Origin: Armillaria gallica
Taxonomy: Eukaryota; Basidiomycota; Agaricomycetes; Agaricales; Physalacriaceae
Length of the DNA stretch: 64,000 nt
Direction of reading: 5' to 3'
Assembly: GCA_037576215.1 (NCBI GenBank)
Contig: JBANDB010000004.1
Coordinates: forward strand, 5,952,001 to 6,016,000
Shown one piece after another: positions 23,183 through 33,843 of this stretch. The notes under the pieces were generated by a model. It saw nothing but the letters and a program-made list of their open reading frames with translations, made no database searches and was not told where the DNA came from. Numbering within the stretch: position 1 is the stretch's first letter; every line of letters starts with the position of its first letter. A program made the translations under genes and the position numbers.

Positions 23183-23594
23183 ATGAGGCTCTTCTGTCCA
23201 TCCTGCACAAACATCCTCATCATTGGCGATGCCGATGGCAAGAACAAGTGGATTTGTCAAACATGCCCATACCAGTTTCCAATTACCAAACAGGTTCGCG
23301 TTATCGTTGCCGAGTCTTGCATGTCGCTGACTCTTATTTTAGCATACGTCGAGAACTCTATTGAATTCAGAAAAGGTCGATGACATGAGAGATGTTTCCT
23401 CTGAGCTTAGCAGTGGTGCGAGAACAACATACACGTGCATCCACTCAATGTTTGGATACACCCTACTTCAGCCAGCTTCAAATCCGTTCTGCGGATGAAC
23501 CCATGACGACTTGTGAGTATTTCCTTTGTCTGTCCGTCCAAGCGGTGCACTGACCTGCGGTCTTACAGTTTACAAGTGCATGATAAGAATTTGA
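23183..23594 (+). pseudogene. RNA polymerase III subunit C11 (Rpc11/POLR3K-like), broken copy
   Basis: Rpc11 is the TFIIS-like subunit of RNA polymerase III needed for RNA cleavage and termination. Exon 1 reads MRLFCPSCTNILIIGDADGK and WICQTCPYQFPITKQ, with the four Cys of the N-terminal zinc ribbon intact. It splices across GTTCGC...TTTTAG to HTSRTLLNSEKVDDM. The rest no longer aligns: the segment that should hold the first Cys pair of the C-terminal ribbon is scrambled, and the frame must shift by one near 23460 to recover YFSQLQIRSADEPMTT, which keeps the catalytic acidic hairpin (RSADE). An intron near 23514-23568 then leads to FYKCMIRI and a stop, lacking the last Cys and the conserved C-terminal ending. 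Pol III needs this subunit, so I expect an intact copy elsewhere. Confidence 0.75.
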
Positions 23595-25152
23595 TCGTGT
23601 ACAAGGCTTTTTGATCGTTTATTTTTAGATGTGTATCCTGTGGGAATGTTCATCGCGAAAAGATTAGCAGGACAATGCGGACCGGGACTACTGTGTCACG
23701 CAGTGCAAAGCCCTTCTCCCAATCATGGGCCGCTATACCTCAATTTAGAACGGTTCATAGATCTCCCTGCAGCTAGGTTTCTAATCCCTACAGCTTTCTT
23801 CGACATATGCACCATGCGTATTTATTTTTTTGGGACGCATCAGGCGGAGTCGATTACAGTGGCTCAAGTGTCAACTGCAGATGGTGCGTACGTACAACAT
23901 TCCCTCGTTGTATATATGTACTGACTGGTCTTATACAGCCTTGATAGCCTCAAGATTCAGAGGCGCATCGTGAACGTTGAAGTTCATTAGCAATGGGAAA
24001 GAAAACATTATAATTATGATCATCCGTGCATTGTCGGTTCGACGCTGGCGCGGCAAGACTGATATATAGGTGGCTGATGTGGCCTTGCAACTAATGCATG
24101 TCAAGAAAGGTCAATTGGTATATAAAGTATAGTAAATCAAGATTCAAATTGAACTACGACGCGTCCAGTAGAGTGCAAGTGAGGGAAAAACGATGCAGCT
24201 TTCTCGACAAGGCCCTCTTCGTTGTCCTTGGCTAGACGGAAAATGAATAGAAGACATGTACCGGGCATGGAATCAATGAATGCCCATGTACCCTGCGAGC
24301 CCAAGTCCTCGAATACTCTGTTCGTCCAGGTACCGAAAGCTGATAACGTTTCATTTCGGACCATCCTCTTTTTTCTTGGCCAAGGGCCAGATGCCGGAGG
24401 CGAGCTTCCGGCGACCGGAAATGAAATCTCATTCTCAAGAGATCCCGAGTTAATGCAGTCAGCTCCTGGTCAGGATCTGATGTCGTATTGCTGCAGTCGG
24501 ACAGCGCTTCCGTTCCCGTGATTAACCTTGTTACCGTTGACTGGTACTACCGGTAATAACGTGATGGCCATCGACTGGATGCGATCTTATTCCTGAAACA
24601 TCTATTTTCTCAACTTGGGATATATCGCGGTTACACTACTGCTTCCTGACGCGTGGTTCATTGAATGACGCGGTCTGTCACTGGCGTAACCATTATCTCC
24701 GCAAAGCGTTCGAAATCACCCGTGGCGCATCCGTCCTCGGCAACTCTATTATGCACGTATCCGTCGTGACGAGACCATCGTACACGTTCTCCTCCCTTCG
24801 CTTACAACGTGTCCGGCTGTACTAAAAACCTTGTAGAAACTTTCAATAAAGCCCTTTGCGTCCGGAAACCAGTATGACATGCACCAAGTGTTTGAGCAAG
24901 GGGGATTGATCCCGAACCTGCTACATAGACTCTTCAGCGCGCATGCTAGGAACCCCGGATTACCTACTGATTCCATGAACTTGGTGCTGCCCGCTCTACC
25001 GATTCAATAATTTCCAAATGTATGTCTATGGTGCGGTGATCAATACACGATCTGTATTTTCTGGGACTTATTGGCTCTCGCAGTTCTCATTTTGACGCTG
25101 GTCCTCGACTATAAATGAAGGCGCATCCGGGTATGCAAATCAGCAATTCGAG
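23595..25152. other. Gene-poor stretch with possible minus-strand remnants
   Basis: On the minus strand, 24364-24137 reads TLSAFGTWTNRVFEDLGSQG...GTCLLFIFRLAKDNEEGL...ASFFPHLHSTGRVVVQFES and stops, which looks like a real protein C-terminus. 24976-24749 reads a second coherent piece (YWFPDAKGFIESFYKVFSTA). No connected gene model was found and no family recognised. The rest is non-coding, including the 5' flank of the F-box gene at 25153. Confidence 0.35.
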
Positions 25153-27161
25153 ATGGTCCCCTCCCTTGAGACCCTTCCCCGCGACGTCCTGGAGCACGTC
25201 GCTCTCCTCACCACTTCCTCATCCTCCCTTTCGTCTCTGTCCAACATTCTCCGTCTCCTTCTCAGCAGCCGAACCATATATCACCAACTCTGCATCCACT
25301 ACAACCCACACCTCTACGCTCAAGTTTTTCGTACTATATTTGACGTTCCATTCCACCGTTTGCGCATCCCACCCGACTCCGCCTTGGCTGCGGAACTGTC
25401 GCAGCGGTTCCGTTTAATACGGAGGATTCAACGCTGCGACTACTCCAACAAGGCGCTAAGGCAAGATCTATGGACGGCGTATGGGATGGTTCTGGAAAGC
25501 GAAGGCTTGAATGTGGCACATCTCGAATCTGTTGGCCTTTCCCGGTTCCTTGACGGGCTTGTTCGCAAGTCAATAACGGAAGGCGTCGCGAACAATGATG
25601 CCATCGAATGCAAGGGTCTAGCCACCTGGCTCCTTGCTTTGACGATGACGAGACGTGGGTAGCTATTCACTATCCTGAATCTATATATGAAAACTAAGCC
25701 GCTTCTCGCAGGTGACATCAATAGCAGATCCGAAGCTTCACGAGATGAGCTCCTACGTCTCCTTCGACCCTTTGTACTATCTATGGATAAGGTATCTTGT
25801 AATTCACTCCGCCCTGGTTGATGTTCTCACACCAATACCTTTTGGGTAGACATCTCCTGCAAATGCCATCGGCCCACGGAGTGCCTCTTTCTCGCACGTG
25901 TCAACTCAAAATGACTCTCTCGATAAAGGGGATGTAATTTACTATTCTCGTGCGCAGACGCCGAAATCGTGTCCAAATCTCTCCTTAGCGGCTATTATCC
26001 TGACTTTCGCCCTCAAGCAAGTGGATAGGCCCCGGTGTGTACCGCCTAACTTCCCCGCGAATAGAGCCGCAGCATTAGCGATGCAGTGGACGGGTCCTAC
26101 GCAAGAGGATCTCGACGCCGTAGGCAGTTACAGAACGCCACTCTTCTTGGACGTCCGTCAACCTTCCATAGCTATGAAGGAGTGGAAGACTGCAGCCGCT
26201 CTGGATACATTGGCCCACGAATATGGCTATGGGGCATTCCAAGATGATCCCCGCTTGTGTCAGCTCGGTGCATCGACTTCCGATACCGGTCTTCGATACA
26301 TTCACCAAAACCTCCCAGGCGTGTGGGAGGGAAAGTACATGGTGGGCCTTCTTGATTTCTTGTGATATTGTATTCATGAAGCGGTGCCTGCTGCAGGTCT
26401 CACCACTTAGGACGAACTCTTCTTTGTTACTGTCTGATGTCGCGGATGCGGATGCGGACTTCAACTGCCAATCGCCAATGCAATGCGCCCTGTCTGTGCA
26501 TTTCTGTTACAGCCCAAACGCCCCTGTGTCTTCTGAACACATGGGTGAAGATCCAGTTTACTGGAACGTCGACCCGCTCACTCTTTTGGAGTCGCCATCT
26601 CGCTCCAAGGTCAGCAAGGCACAGCAAGTGATCAATTCTACTGTTACTGATGAAAGCTGCTCCCAGAACGGGCGGAGAACTGACGGTCGAAGGGAGTATT
26701 GCTATGATACGGACTTGCCTAGCGGGCTGAGCGCTCCGTACGAAGCATGGCGCGACCCTAGCCAAGCTTTAGACTGTATTATCACGGGAAAGGTTCGCAC
26801 ATATCTCGCATTGTCGGTTCTTCTTCAATTCATTTGTTTTGTATACAGACACTTGAGCGCCACGATGAAGCATGGGGCGCGTTCAAATTCTATGGACGCG
26901 TGCACAGAGATGGTACCATAGTCATGAAGCGAGTGCCAGTGGGTCAAAACTCCCAACTTCTCAGGAGATAGACTGAACCCGTCTTTCGTTCCTTTTTTTC
27001 AGAAGAACAGCTGGGACACTAGCCTGGGTACATGGATATTTGAGGGGCACCTCGGATACGGCGCTGCTTGGGTGGGGAAATGGCGATCAAGTGTTGCGCG
27101 AGGGGAGGAAGGATGGCAGGGCATATTCAGTATGCGAAAATGCGGCCCGGAGAAGACTTGA
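25153..27161 (+). CDS. F-box-like protein with conserved C-terminal domain (paralogue 3)
   Basis: Starts MVPSLETLPRDVLEHVALL, the same F-box-like opening as the genes at 6876 and 10796, then LSNILRLLLSSRTIYHQLC and LYAQVFRTIFDVPFHRL. In-phase introns (about 25655-25711, 25792-25849, 26340-26395, 26792-26849, 26930-27001) join RDELLRLLRPFVLSMDK, LSLAAIILTFALKQVDRP, WTGPTQEDLDAVGSYRT, AALDTLAHEYGYGAF, VSPLRTNSSLLLSDVADADA, DCIITGK, DEAWGAFKFYGRVHRDG, TWIFEGHLG, AAWVGKWR and WQGIFSMRKCG. The shared C-terminal domain is complete and the frame has no break. It is separated from paralogue 2 by 12.5 kb of decayed DNA. Role inferred as an SCF substrate adaptor; substrate unknown. Confidence 0.82.
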
Positions 27162-27797
27162 CCGAGTCACAGTGATCGACTTCCTCCTAGACGAAATTTC
27201 TGGATTCATAGCCTCGATCATCATATGTTCTTCTGCTTTGATATATTTTATGGTACTGACCGCGTTGACGTCGGGTTATTCCATAATTTTAGATGTCTTC
27301 GAATCATTGATGTTGCAGACGTGTGATCTCCAATCAACACACGTAACATTAACCAAGATTTTCCTGAGAGTACGCGCTAAGGGAATTAGAGCGAATGAGA
27401 CTCCGTTCCCCGTCGTACATAACTAAGGGGATCCAATCAATCAGATTTACGACACGATATTTGGAACAGCTACGGCATTGTAGAGCAAGCAAACAACTAA
27501 GTACCTTAGCGACATAATCAGGGCGGCGAAAGCGAGTCAAGAACTACTACAGTTCAACGTAAACGTTCCGATCCTATATCTTACAATTGTAACATATTGA
27601 AAGTTTCCGTGTTATTGGGATAAGTAAGCGTACTATATCAAGAAGTGTGGGACGCTCGGCAAACATGGCTGTATTTTCGGCATGATACAAACCGAATCAA
27701 GCTAGAAAGCGGGCACCATAAGTCTTGGATGTTTATTAGGACGTGGCTTCGCAATCGACGACATTTCATTCAAAGTCATTGAAAGAAGGAATGTTGC
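27162..27797. other. Convergent 3' intergenic region
   Basis: About 640 bp between the 3' ends of the F-box gene (plus) and the cyanamide hydratase gene (minus). No coding signal; it presumably holds both 3' UTRs. Confidence 0.5.
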
Positions 27798-28843
27798 TCA
27801 ATCAAACGACCTCATTACCTCATTTCCCCTCACATCTCTGGCGAAATTACTTGGAATGCCTTCCTTCCAATTGGGAACTTCAAAGGAAGATGTGTGGCAC
27901 CATGGCTTGAGCGAGAGCTCCTTTTCAACCACGAGGGCGAAATGCTCTGACCAGCCTTTACGTGGAAAAGTCGCCGTCGTGGTTTCAATGAGTTTAGGAT
28001 GAATGAGGTTTGCACGGCTAGAAGAACATCACTGTGGTAAGTGTGGCTCTGAGATGACGACATGAATTCACATACAGGCCCACGTTGTCTACGGGGAGTA
28101 AGGCGACGTGTGAGGAGAAAGAGGCGCTCGCTAGAGAAAATTGGACTTACCGAGAATAGTCGAGAGTTGCAGAACTTGCCCGATCATAGTGATATTGCCA
28201 CTACCCAAAATAACGAGATCGAAATTGAGATCGCAGGAGGGATGCCATAGGGATGACGGTACTTACCCTTTGACAAAAATGTCCTGGTGTCGCACGATGG
28301 CATCACAGACACTGTCTGCTTGGTCTTCGGCGCCTCCAAGCTGTAAGATAAGATCACGGGCAACGATCGCGCCCTTGAATTCAAAAGACAGCTTCGTGGT
28401 GGCGAGGAACCGGTCGGCCGTGCCGATATCATGAAGAAGACATGCAAGATAATACGTTTCAAGGTCATAAGACCATGCAGGGAAATGAGTACGAGTCAGG
28501 GCAACACCTTGACGCAGTTTCAGGGAGACGAGTCGCTAAAAGCGCCGACCGCGTACCATAAATGAAGACTCTGCTACTGTGGTTAAAAGTTTGTTCGTCT
28601 AGATGTTCCTAGTAGACAACAAAAATTATGACAATCACAAGATAAGAGAAATGAAAGAGGGCTCACACTGACGAAGGCTTTTACTTTCTGAACTAACGGA
28701 CTATCTGGAAGGGGGAAGTCGTTCACGACGAAGAGGTCCTGCTTAGGACTGTCACCGTTGGCGGTAGGATGGCCCCGGAAGAGGACATCTGGATCCCTGG
28801 GAACAGGCGAAAAGCCGTAGAAAGCAATACTGGGGTCTGTCAT
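27798..28843 (-). CDS. Cyanamide hydratase-like HD-domain protein
   Basis: Metal-dependent HD-superfamily hydrolase that converts cyanamide to urea; fungal members detoxify cyanamide. Exon 1 reads MTDPSIAFYGFSPVPRDPD and LPDSPLVQKVKAF. Later exons give YDLETYYLACLLHDIGTADR with the diagnostic LLHDIG metal-binding HD motif, KLSFEFKGAIVARDLILQLG, SVCDAIVRHQDIFVKG with the second conserved His, ITMIGQVLQLSTIL, LIHPKLIETTTATFPRKGWS, ALVVEKELSLKPWCHTSSFE and the end NEVMRSFD. Short introns lie at about 28594-28670, 28485-28560, 28210-28268, 28083-28150 and 28020-28060. The length, about 245 residues, fits the family. A divergent 277-bp gap separates it from the GPI-protein gene at 29121. Actual substrate preference is inferred from family. 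Confidence 0.88.
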
Positions 28844-29120
28844 CGTGGTGAGAGATAGAATGCGTGCTCCTCTGTATGGGACTTCCTAAACGCTAGGCGC
28901 TTAACGAACTGATATGATGTCATCTCCGCTGAGTCAGAGCTATCAACTTAATTCTCTCTCACGCCACAATCTATGTTTTCTCTTGTTTACATATTTTCGA
29001 TGGAAGGATCCGCTTGTCAAGCAACGCCTCAGCAACGTCCATCGCCCATCGCCATCGCCATCGTCGTCGTCGACACCGTCCGCTCCTTCAAATTCCTCAT
29101 CTCTCTCTCTTTCCACCATC
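28844..29120. promoter_or_regulatory. 277-bp bidirectional promoter region
   Basis: Only 277 bp separate the ATG of the cyanamide hydratase gene (minus) from that of the GPI-anchored protein gene (plus). The plus-side leader is pyrimidine-rich (CTCTCTCTCTCTTTCCACC just before the ATG), a common fungal promoter/leader feature. No specific factor site could be assigned. Confidence 0.5.
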
Positions 29121-30155
29121 ATGATATCCTCGCTCGCAGTCCTTTCAATGCTCACGACGGCGGTCTTTGCCCAGTCTTCTTCGGTGAGTCCCTATACGTT
29201 TCAGGATTTAGACTCTTTTTCTGATTCCTGTCAGTCGTCGGCGGCCTCTGCATCGTCGACGAGCAGCCCGTTAATTCCGTCGGGCATCAGCACGACTTGC
29301 AAGAGTTTTCTCGAATCCTTAGACAGTAATTCCAACCTCGCCGCATGCACGAAAGCCCTGGCCACCGCGACGGACGCTTACGCCCCAGGCAACTCATCAT
29401 CGACTGCTTCGTCCTCCGCAATCACCAGTGTTCTCAACAGTATTTCCTCCAATTCATGTGACGAGTCCATTATGAGCACGACCATTGCGAATTTCGGATC
29501 GGCATGCCAGACCGAGCTTGTCACCAGCCCCGTCAAGGCAGTCGTTCTGTTGTATGATACCGTCTATATGATGAATCCTTGGCTCGACGTGCTCGTCACT
29601 AAGGATGACAGCGGGACATATTGTGTCCTAGAGTCTTACAACGCTGCTACCAACGGTACCTCCAGCTCGGCGTCAGCCAGTGGCTACAGCAATGCTGCTA
29701 CCGCTGGATCTACCGACTTCGATAATGTGAACAAGTACCTTGTCGTCAAACAACAAGATACCACGCCGCTATCTAGGCGGGCACAAACTGTCATTGCCAC
29801 CCCCAACGCGACCACTTGGACCACGAACGGCATTCCATTCCTCTTCTTCACAAGCTCACTATCTTCCTCTACTCTCTGCACCACCTGTTCCCGCAATGTT
29901 ATGACCGCTTGGATTTCATGGGAATCAAAGGTGCCATATGCTCCCGCTGCAAAAGAGAGCGCCCTCCTGAGCGGCCTGAACGACCTCTACTCAGCCATTC
30001 AGACTAAATGCGGCAAATCATTCCTTAGCGGTGCTGTCACAGCTGCGGGCGGCTTGGGCACCAGCGACGCTGCCCGTGTGGCTGCCAGTAGAAAGAATCT
30101 GGTTAGCTTCGTTGCAGGGCTAGCGGGTCTGGCGGTTGCGTCTGTCTTTCTCTGA
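29121..30155 (+). CDS. Secreted GPI-anchored Ser-rich protein (DUF7729-like)
   Basis: Single-exon gene for 344 residues. The ATG at 29121 starts a signal peptide (MISSLAVLSMLTTAVFAQSS); upstream in-frame codons at 28914 belong to the pyrimidine-rich leader. The mature part has regularly spaced Cys (SDSCQSS, STTCKSFL, LAACTKAL, NSCDESI, SACQTEL, TYCVLES, LCTTCSRN, TKCGKSF), a conserved block VVLLYDTVYMMNPWLDVLV and many Ser/Thr and N-glycosylation sequons. The C-terminus ends FVAGLAGLAVASVFL after a Ser/Ala-rich stretch, as expected for a GPI signal. It resembles the basidiomycete DUF7729 family of cell-surface proteins with undefined function. Likely located in the cell wall or outer plasma membrane. 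Confidence 0.85.
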   Translation: MISSLAVLSMLTTAVFAQSSSVSPYTFQDLDSFSDSCQSSAASASSTSSPLIPSGISTTCKSFLESLDSNSNLAACTKALATATDAYAPGNSSSTASSSAITSVLNSISSNSCDESIMSTTIANFGSACQTELVTSPVKAVVLLYDTVYMMNPWLDVLVTKDDSGTYCVLESYNAATNGTSSSASASGYSNAATAGSTDFDNVNKYLVVKQQDTTPLSRRAQTVIATPNATTWTTNGIPFLFFTSSLSSSTLCTTCSRNVMTAWISWESKVPYAPAAKESALLSGLNDLYSAIQTKCGKSFLSGAVTAAGGLGTSDAARVAASRKNLVSFVAGLAGLAVASVFL

Positions 30156-33100
30156 GGGGCCAAGAGGAAGAGGACGAAGAGAGTATGTTGCTGGTTCTCA
30201 TCGAACTTTATCCATTCTGTTTCTCTTCCCCTCTCATGGGTACCATCATCTCTCCTACCATTGCTCGACTACTCAGTTGTTATACCCATTCCATCCTGTA
30301 GGAGCGTTAGGTATCATTTAATATTTACTTTTGGCGTACCACAGGTATTGGATTATCTATTCTTCACGGTTATCGGTGGTATATCTTTCCAGCTTTCATA
30401 CCGTGATCCATTTAACTCCAATTCATATACATAGCCTCCAGCACACGAATTAATTATGCTTTCTTCACCTTTTGTAAGCTATTCTATTCCGGTTGTTGGC
30501 CGCTGACACTTCTATATCTTTTTACCCAAAGTTTTACAAGCGATGTATTGTACGGAAAGAATTGTTTGGTGAGGGCACAGCCACAACGACGCGTCGAGGC
30601 CGTAAGGCGCGCTTCTGTCCTTTTCATGACGAGTCTTCTGTAGTCACAGGGTCCGGTTATTCTCTTCGTCTTGCGAAATTTGATTGATGGAGTGTTCCGT
30701 ATATAATTCACAGGTAAGACAAGCTGTCCCCCATTGACTTCTCTGACAACTTGCTATCAAATATTCTCATGAAGGGAACCCGAGGCCGCTGAGCATCACA
30801 TCCTTAGAGTTCGATGCGGCGCAGTTCCCTATAAAATTCCAAGGCGGTGTCGTATCAGACGTAATATTTCTCAGAAAACGATGAGTATGTTTAGCAAATG
30901 TTTAGGGTCAGACAAGTTCTAGTGCACATTGCTGAACGTAAAAGTTTTAATCCATACGAATGGCGTCAAGAAATGGCCGACATACATTAAACTTCCTGAT
31001 TGTTGTTAATAGGACTCTGCAACCATGCTGACGGCAGCGACGGAATGATAAACAGAGCAGTGTATAGTTCGAACTTCCCATATTTCTTTCAAAGAAATTT
31101 TACAGTATGGTTCGCACAAGTCCGATGCTACGTATTTACCTCCGCACCATTTCCGAGTCTTGTCATGACGACCTAGTTATAATTCATGATCCTAGAGAAC
31201 AGGTTCATCACCGTCAGACTGAATTCGACAGCTCAACTGGTACATGTGCTCTTTGACGGCTGTACGTCACACGGGAGCTTGCCGCCCGTGGGACGCGGTT
31301 TAAACACTATCGATAAGGTCTAGGATTTGGCGGACCGTGCGCGGAAGGAACGCGCGAAACCCATAAAAGACCGGTGAGCCCGAGTCGTTGATTAGTTTAC
31401 TTGGATGAATGGGGAAGAGGGTAACGCATCACTAGGTCTGTGGCCGCTTCCATTACGGAGACAAGTTGAATATAGACGCTATAAACAGGCGAAGTTGGAG
31501 CCAGAGATGCAAGAACACTCGGAAGCTCAGCCAGTTGATGACAACTTGACTACCCTGAGGGTCTATTGAAAACTCCATATACTGAAAACCTTGGGACAAT
31601 GACCTGAAGGAGAAACGCGAGAAGTTTTCTGCACTACAAATGAGCATTCAACTTTCTACGACTCCGTGTTCCGAGGACATGTCGCACCGGGTAAGTAGTA
31701 GTCCGTTGATCAAGCCAAGAGCGTGGTAAATGACATTAATGTCCGCAGAGTTTTCTCAGAAGGCTCTTCCTGTGTTTTCCAGAGCTAAGAGCTACCTGAA
31801 GTGACCTACAGTCGGACGAGAAAGTAAACGGACGATGAATCATACGCGGCGACCTTCCTGGGGAATGTCACTGAGCGAATGTCACTGAGGGGATGAAATG
31901 GTGATGCCACGGCCCACGCGAAGGTCCCAATTACTTGGAACTGATTGGGTGCGGTATGATTCAAATTCGAGCAAGCTTCCTCGTGTTGATCGAACCACTC
32001 TAGACGCCGTCAACGGGGATTCACCTCGAGTCCTAAAATTTTACTTGAAACCCCATGTCTTGCATTGCTAGAATGAGTGATACAAACAATACAACGGGAG
32101 TGAAAGACTTCATGTCACATTCCCAACACATAGCCCCTCAAGTCTAGGCCATTGAAGCCTTTACTATTCCTGTCGTGTAAGAATTCATACCCATTTTGCC
32201 CTTCACGTATACTGAGATTCGAATTAGCATACTCCATAAGGAAATACATCAGACCCAATCGTGCAGGGACCGATCGTACGCGTGTTCTTGACTGCAACGT
32301 GCCTCAGAAAACCTATTTAATACCCTACAGGTGCCGTGAAAGAATCCGTAGACCGAGTGGAGCGGGCGGTGCACACCACACCGAAAAGTGAACTGCGGCC
32401 CGCTTCTTATGATTTTATCAAGGGATGCTTCCCGAATCACGTCCGCCACGCATTCTCAAATGAAAGAAGTACATCAACTATAGTCTCGACCAACCCAATC
32501 GGCGAAGACGGACCTGAAAGAGGCTAGGATGTATTCGAGGATTCATATGTGCACAGTTCCTGAGACGATCGTGTAGCCCCCAAAAAATATGATGGAAGGT
32601 GAGCGCTTAGATGTGATTTCTCCGAGATGAACACAGCTGACGGTAAATCATATTAATAGAACCCCCGGGTTGGTCAAGATACCAGATAATGGAGCGGTTG
32701 AATGGCGGTGATAAGGCTTATACTTACCCAAACATTGCCTCAGATTGGGTCATGTTGACTGGTTCCCAGACACGCCCAGTACACGAGATGTGGGTAATTG
32801 AATGGATGCCGGGTTATTATTAACCTTTTCTAATCTCACCGTTTTACGCCGGAGCCAAATAGCACCGCCACTGCTTCATTCCCGATCAAAACCCCACTGC
32901 CGCCGGCAGCGAAGTCGCAAATCCTTTTTGGCTTTCAATTGCGCGGGATTCTGTCGGACACGCGGGGGAACGTCTCTTCGCCTGATTTCCATAGTAACGA
33001 TATTGCTGTAACTGGTGCGTGAAACAATTCCCACCCAGTTATGTTTTTTTTGTAGAGCGTCATACTTGCATATATAGTAAGCTGCAATTAACCATGTTAA

Positions 33101-33385
33101 TTCAGACTACTCGCTTGGATGGGGGGCATGCCCCAGGACCAATTGTGTTTTCATACAAATGACTCGGGAATTTCCGTTCCGTTGCTCGAACCAATCATAT
33201 CTGAGGAAGATAGATTCGCTAATGATTTTTAGTGTCAGTACTATGTCGGCTCTTACTGAGGGGTCCTTAAAAACGCGTCGCGGCACACCGAGCTTTAGAA
33301 GTCCATTGCAACACTGGACTACGTACTACCCGCACTAGAGCAGTAAACGCGGCCTTTCGGATCTGCATTATGAAGAAGTAAGAAG
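30156..33385. other. Gene-free stretch
   Basis: About 3.2 kb with no frame above 79 codons and no recognisable product, transposon or terminal repeat. It begins with the 3' UTR of the GPI-protein gene. Confidence 0.45.
31863..31889. repeat. Two-copy 14-bp tandem repeat
   Basis: GAATGTCACTGAGC is followed at once by GAATGTCACTGAG. It lies in the gene-free stretch and has no evident role. Confidence 0.85.
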
Positions 33386-33843
33386 TTGACCCAGGGCCTC
33401 ATAGAGGTACAGCAAAAAATAAGGAAGGAGCGCTATGAGTCTCAAGATTCAAAAGACTCGACGGAGAGGAAAATGTGGTCAAGGCTAACCGGGAAAAGGA
33501 TGAATTTCAGAATCGATAAGGAGGAGAGGTATCCTTTTTATTCGAAATTTCAGTTCTGTGTCTTCAGACTGATCAAAATCAGGGAATATGTCGAATCGTT
33601 AGAGAAAGAACTGGTCGAGAAGAAAATGAACCGTTGGAAAATCTGAAGAAATATATGGCATTGAAGGAGCTGCAAGATATTTATAGCTCATTACTTGATG
33701 TACGTATGAAAGGTGAGCGTACGACATTCAACCATTACATCCGAAAGGCTCCAGCCCCCGATGCAGAATTTCTTCGCGGGGATGAAACATTAAATTTAGA
33801 GCAGCAAGTAACCATGGTCGAATGCGCACGGCTGCTTGCGTAA
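33386..33843 (+). pseudogene. Possible frameshifted charged/coiled-coil remnant
   Basis: Two plus-strand frames abut. The first is very charged and ends IKIREYVESLEKELVEKK. A one-base frame change near 33630 continues with NEPLENLKKYMALKELQD, IYSSLLDVRMKGERTTFNHY and LRGDETLNLEQQ. Together they would form a charged helical protein of about 150 residues. No family recognised; it could be the relic of a gag-like or coiled-coil protein. Confidence 0.25.

Noticed and set aside
27162..30155. A biosynthetic or detoxification gene cluster around cyanamide hydratase
   Set aside because: No further enzyme, transporter or regulator gene lies next to it; only the divergent GPI-protein gene is adjacent.
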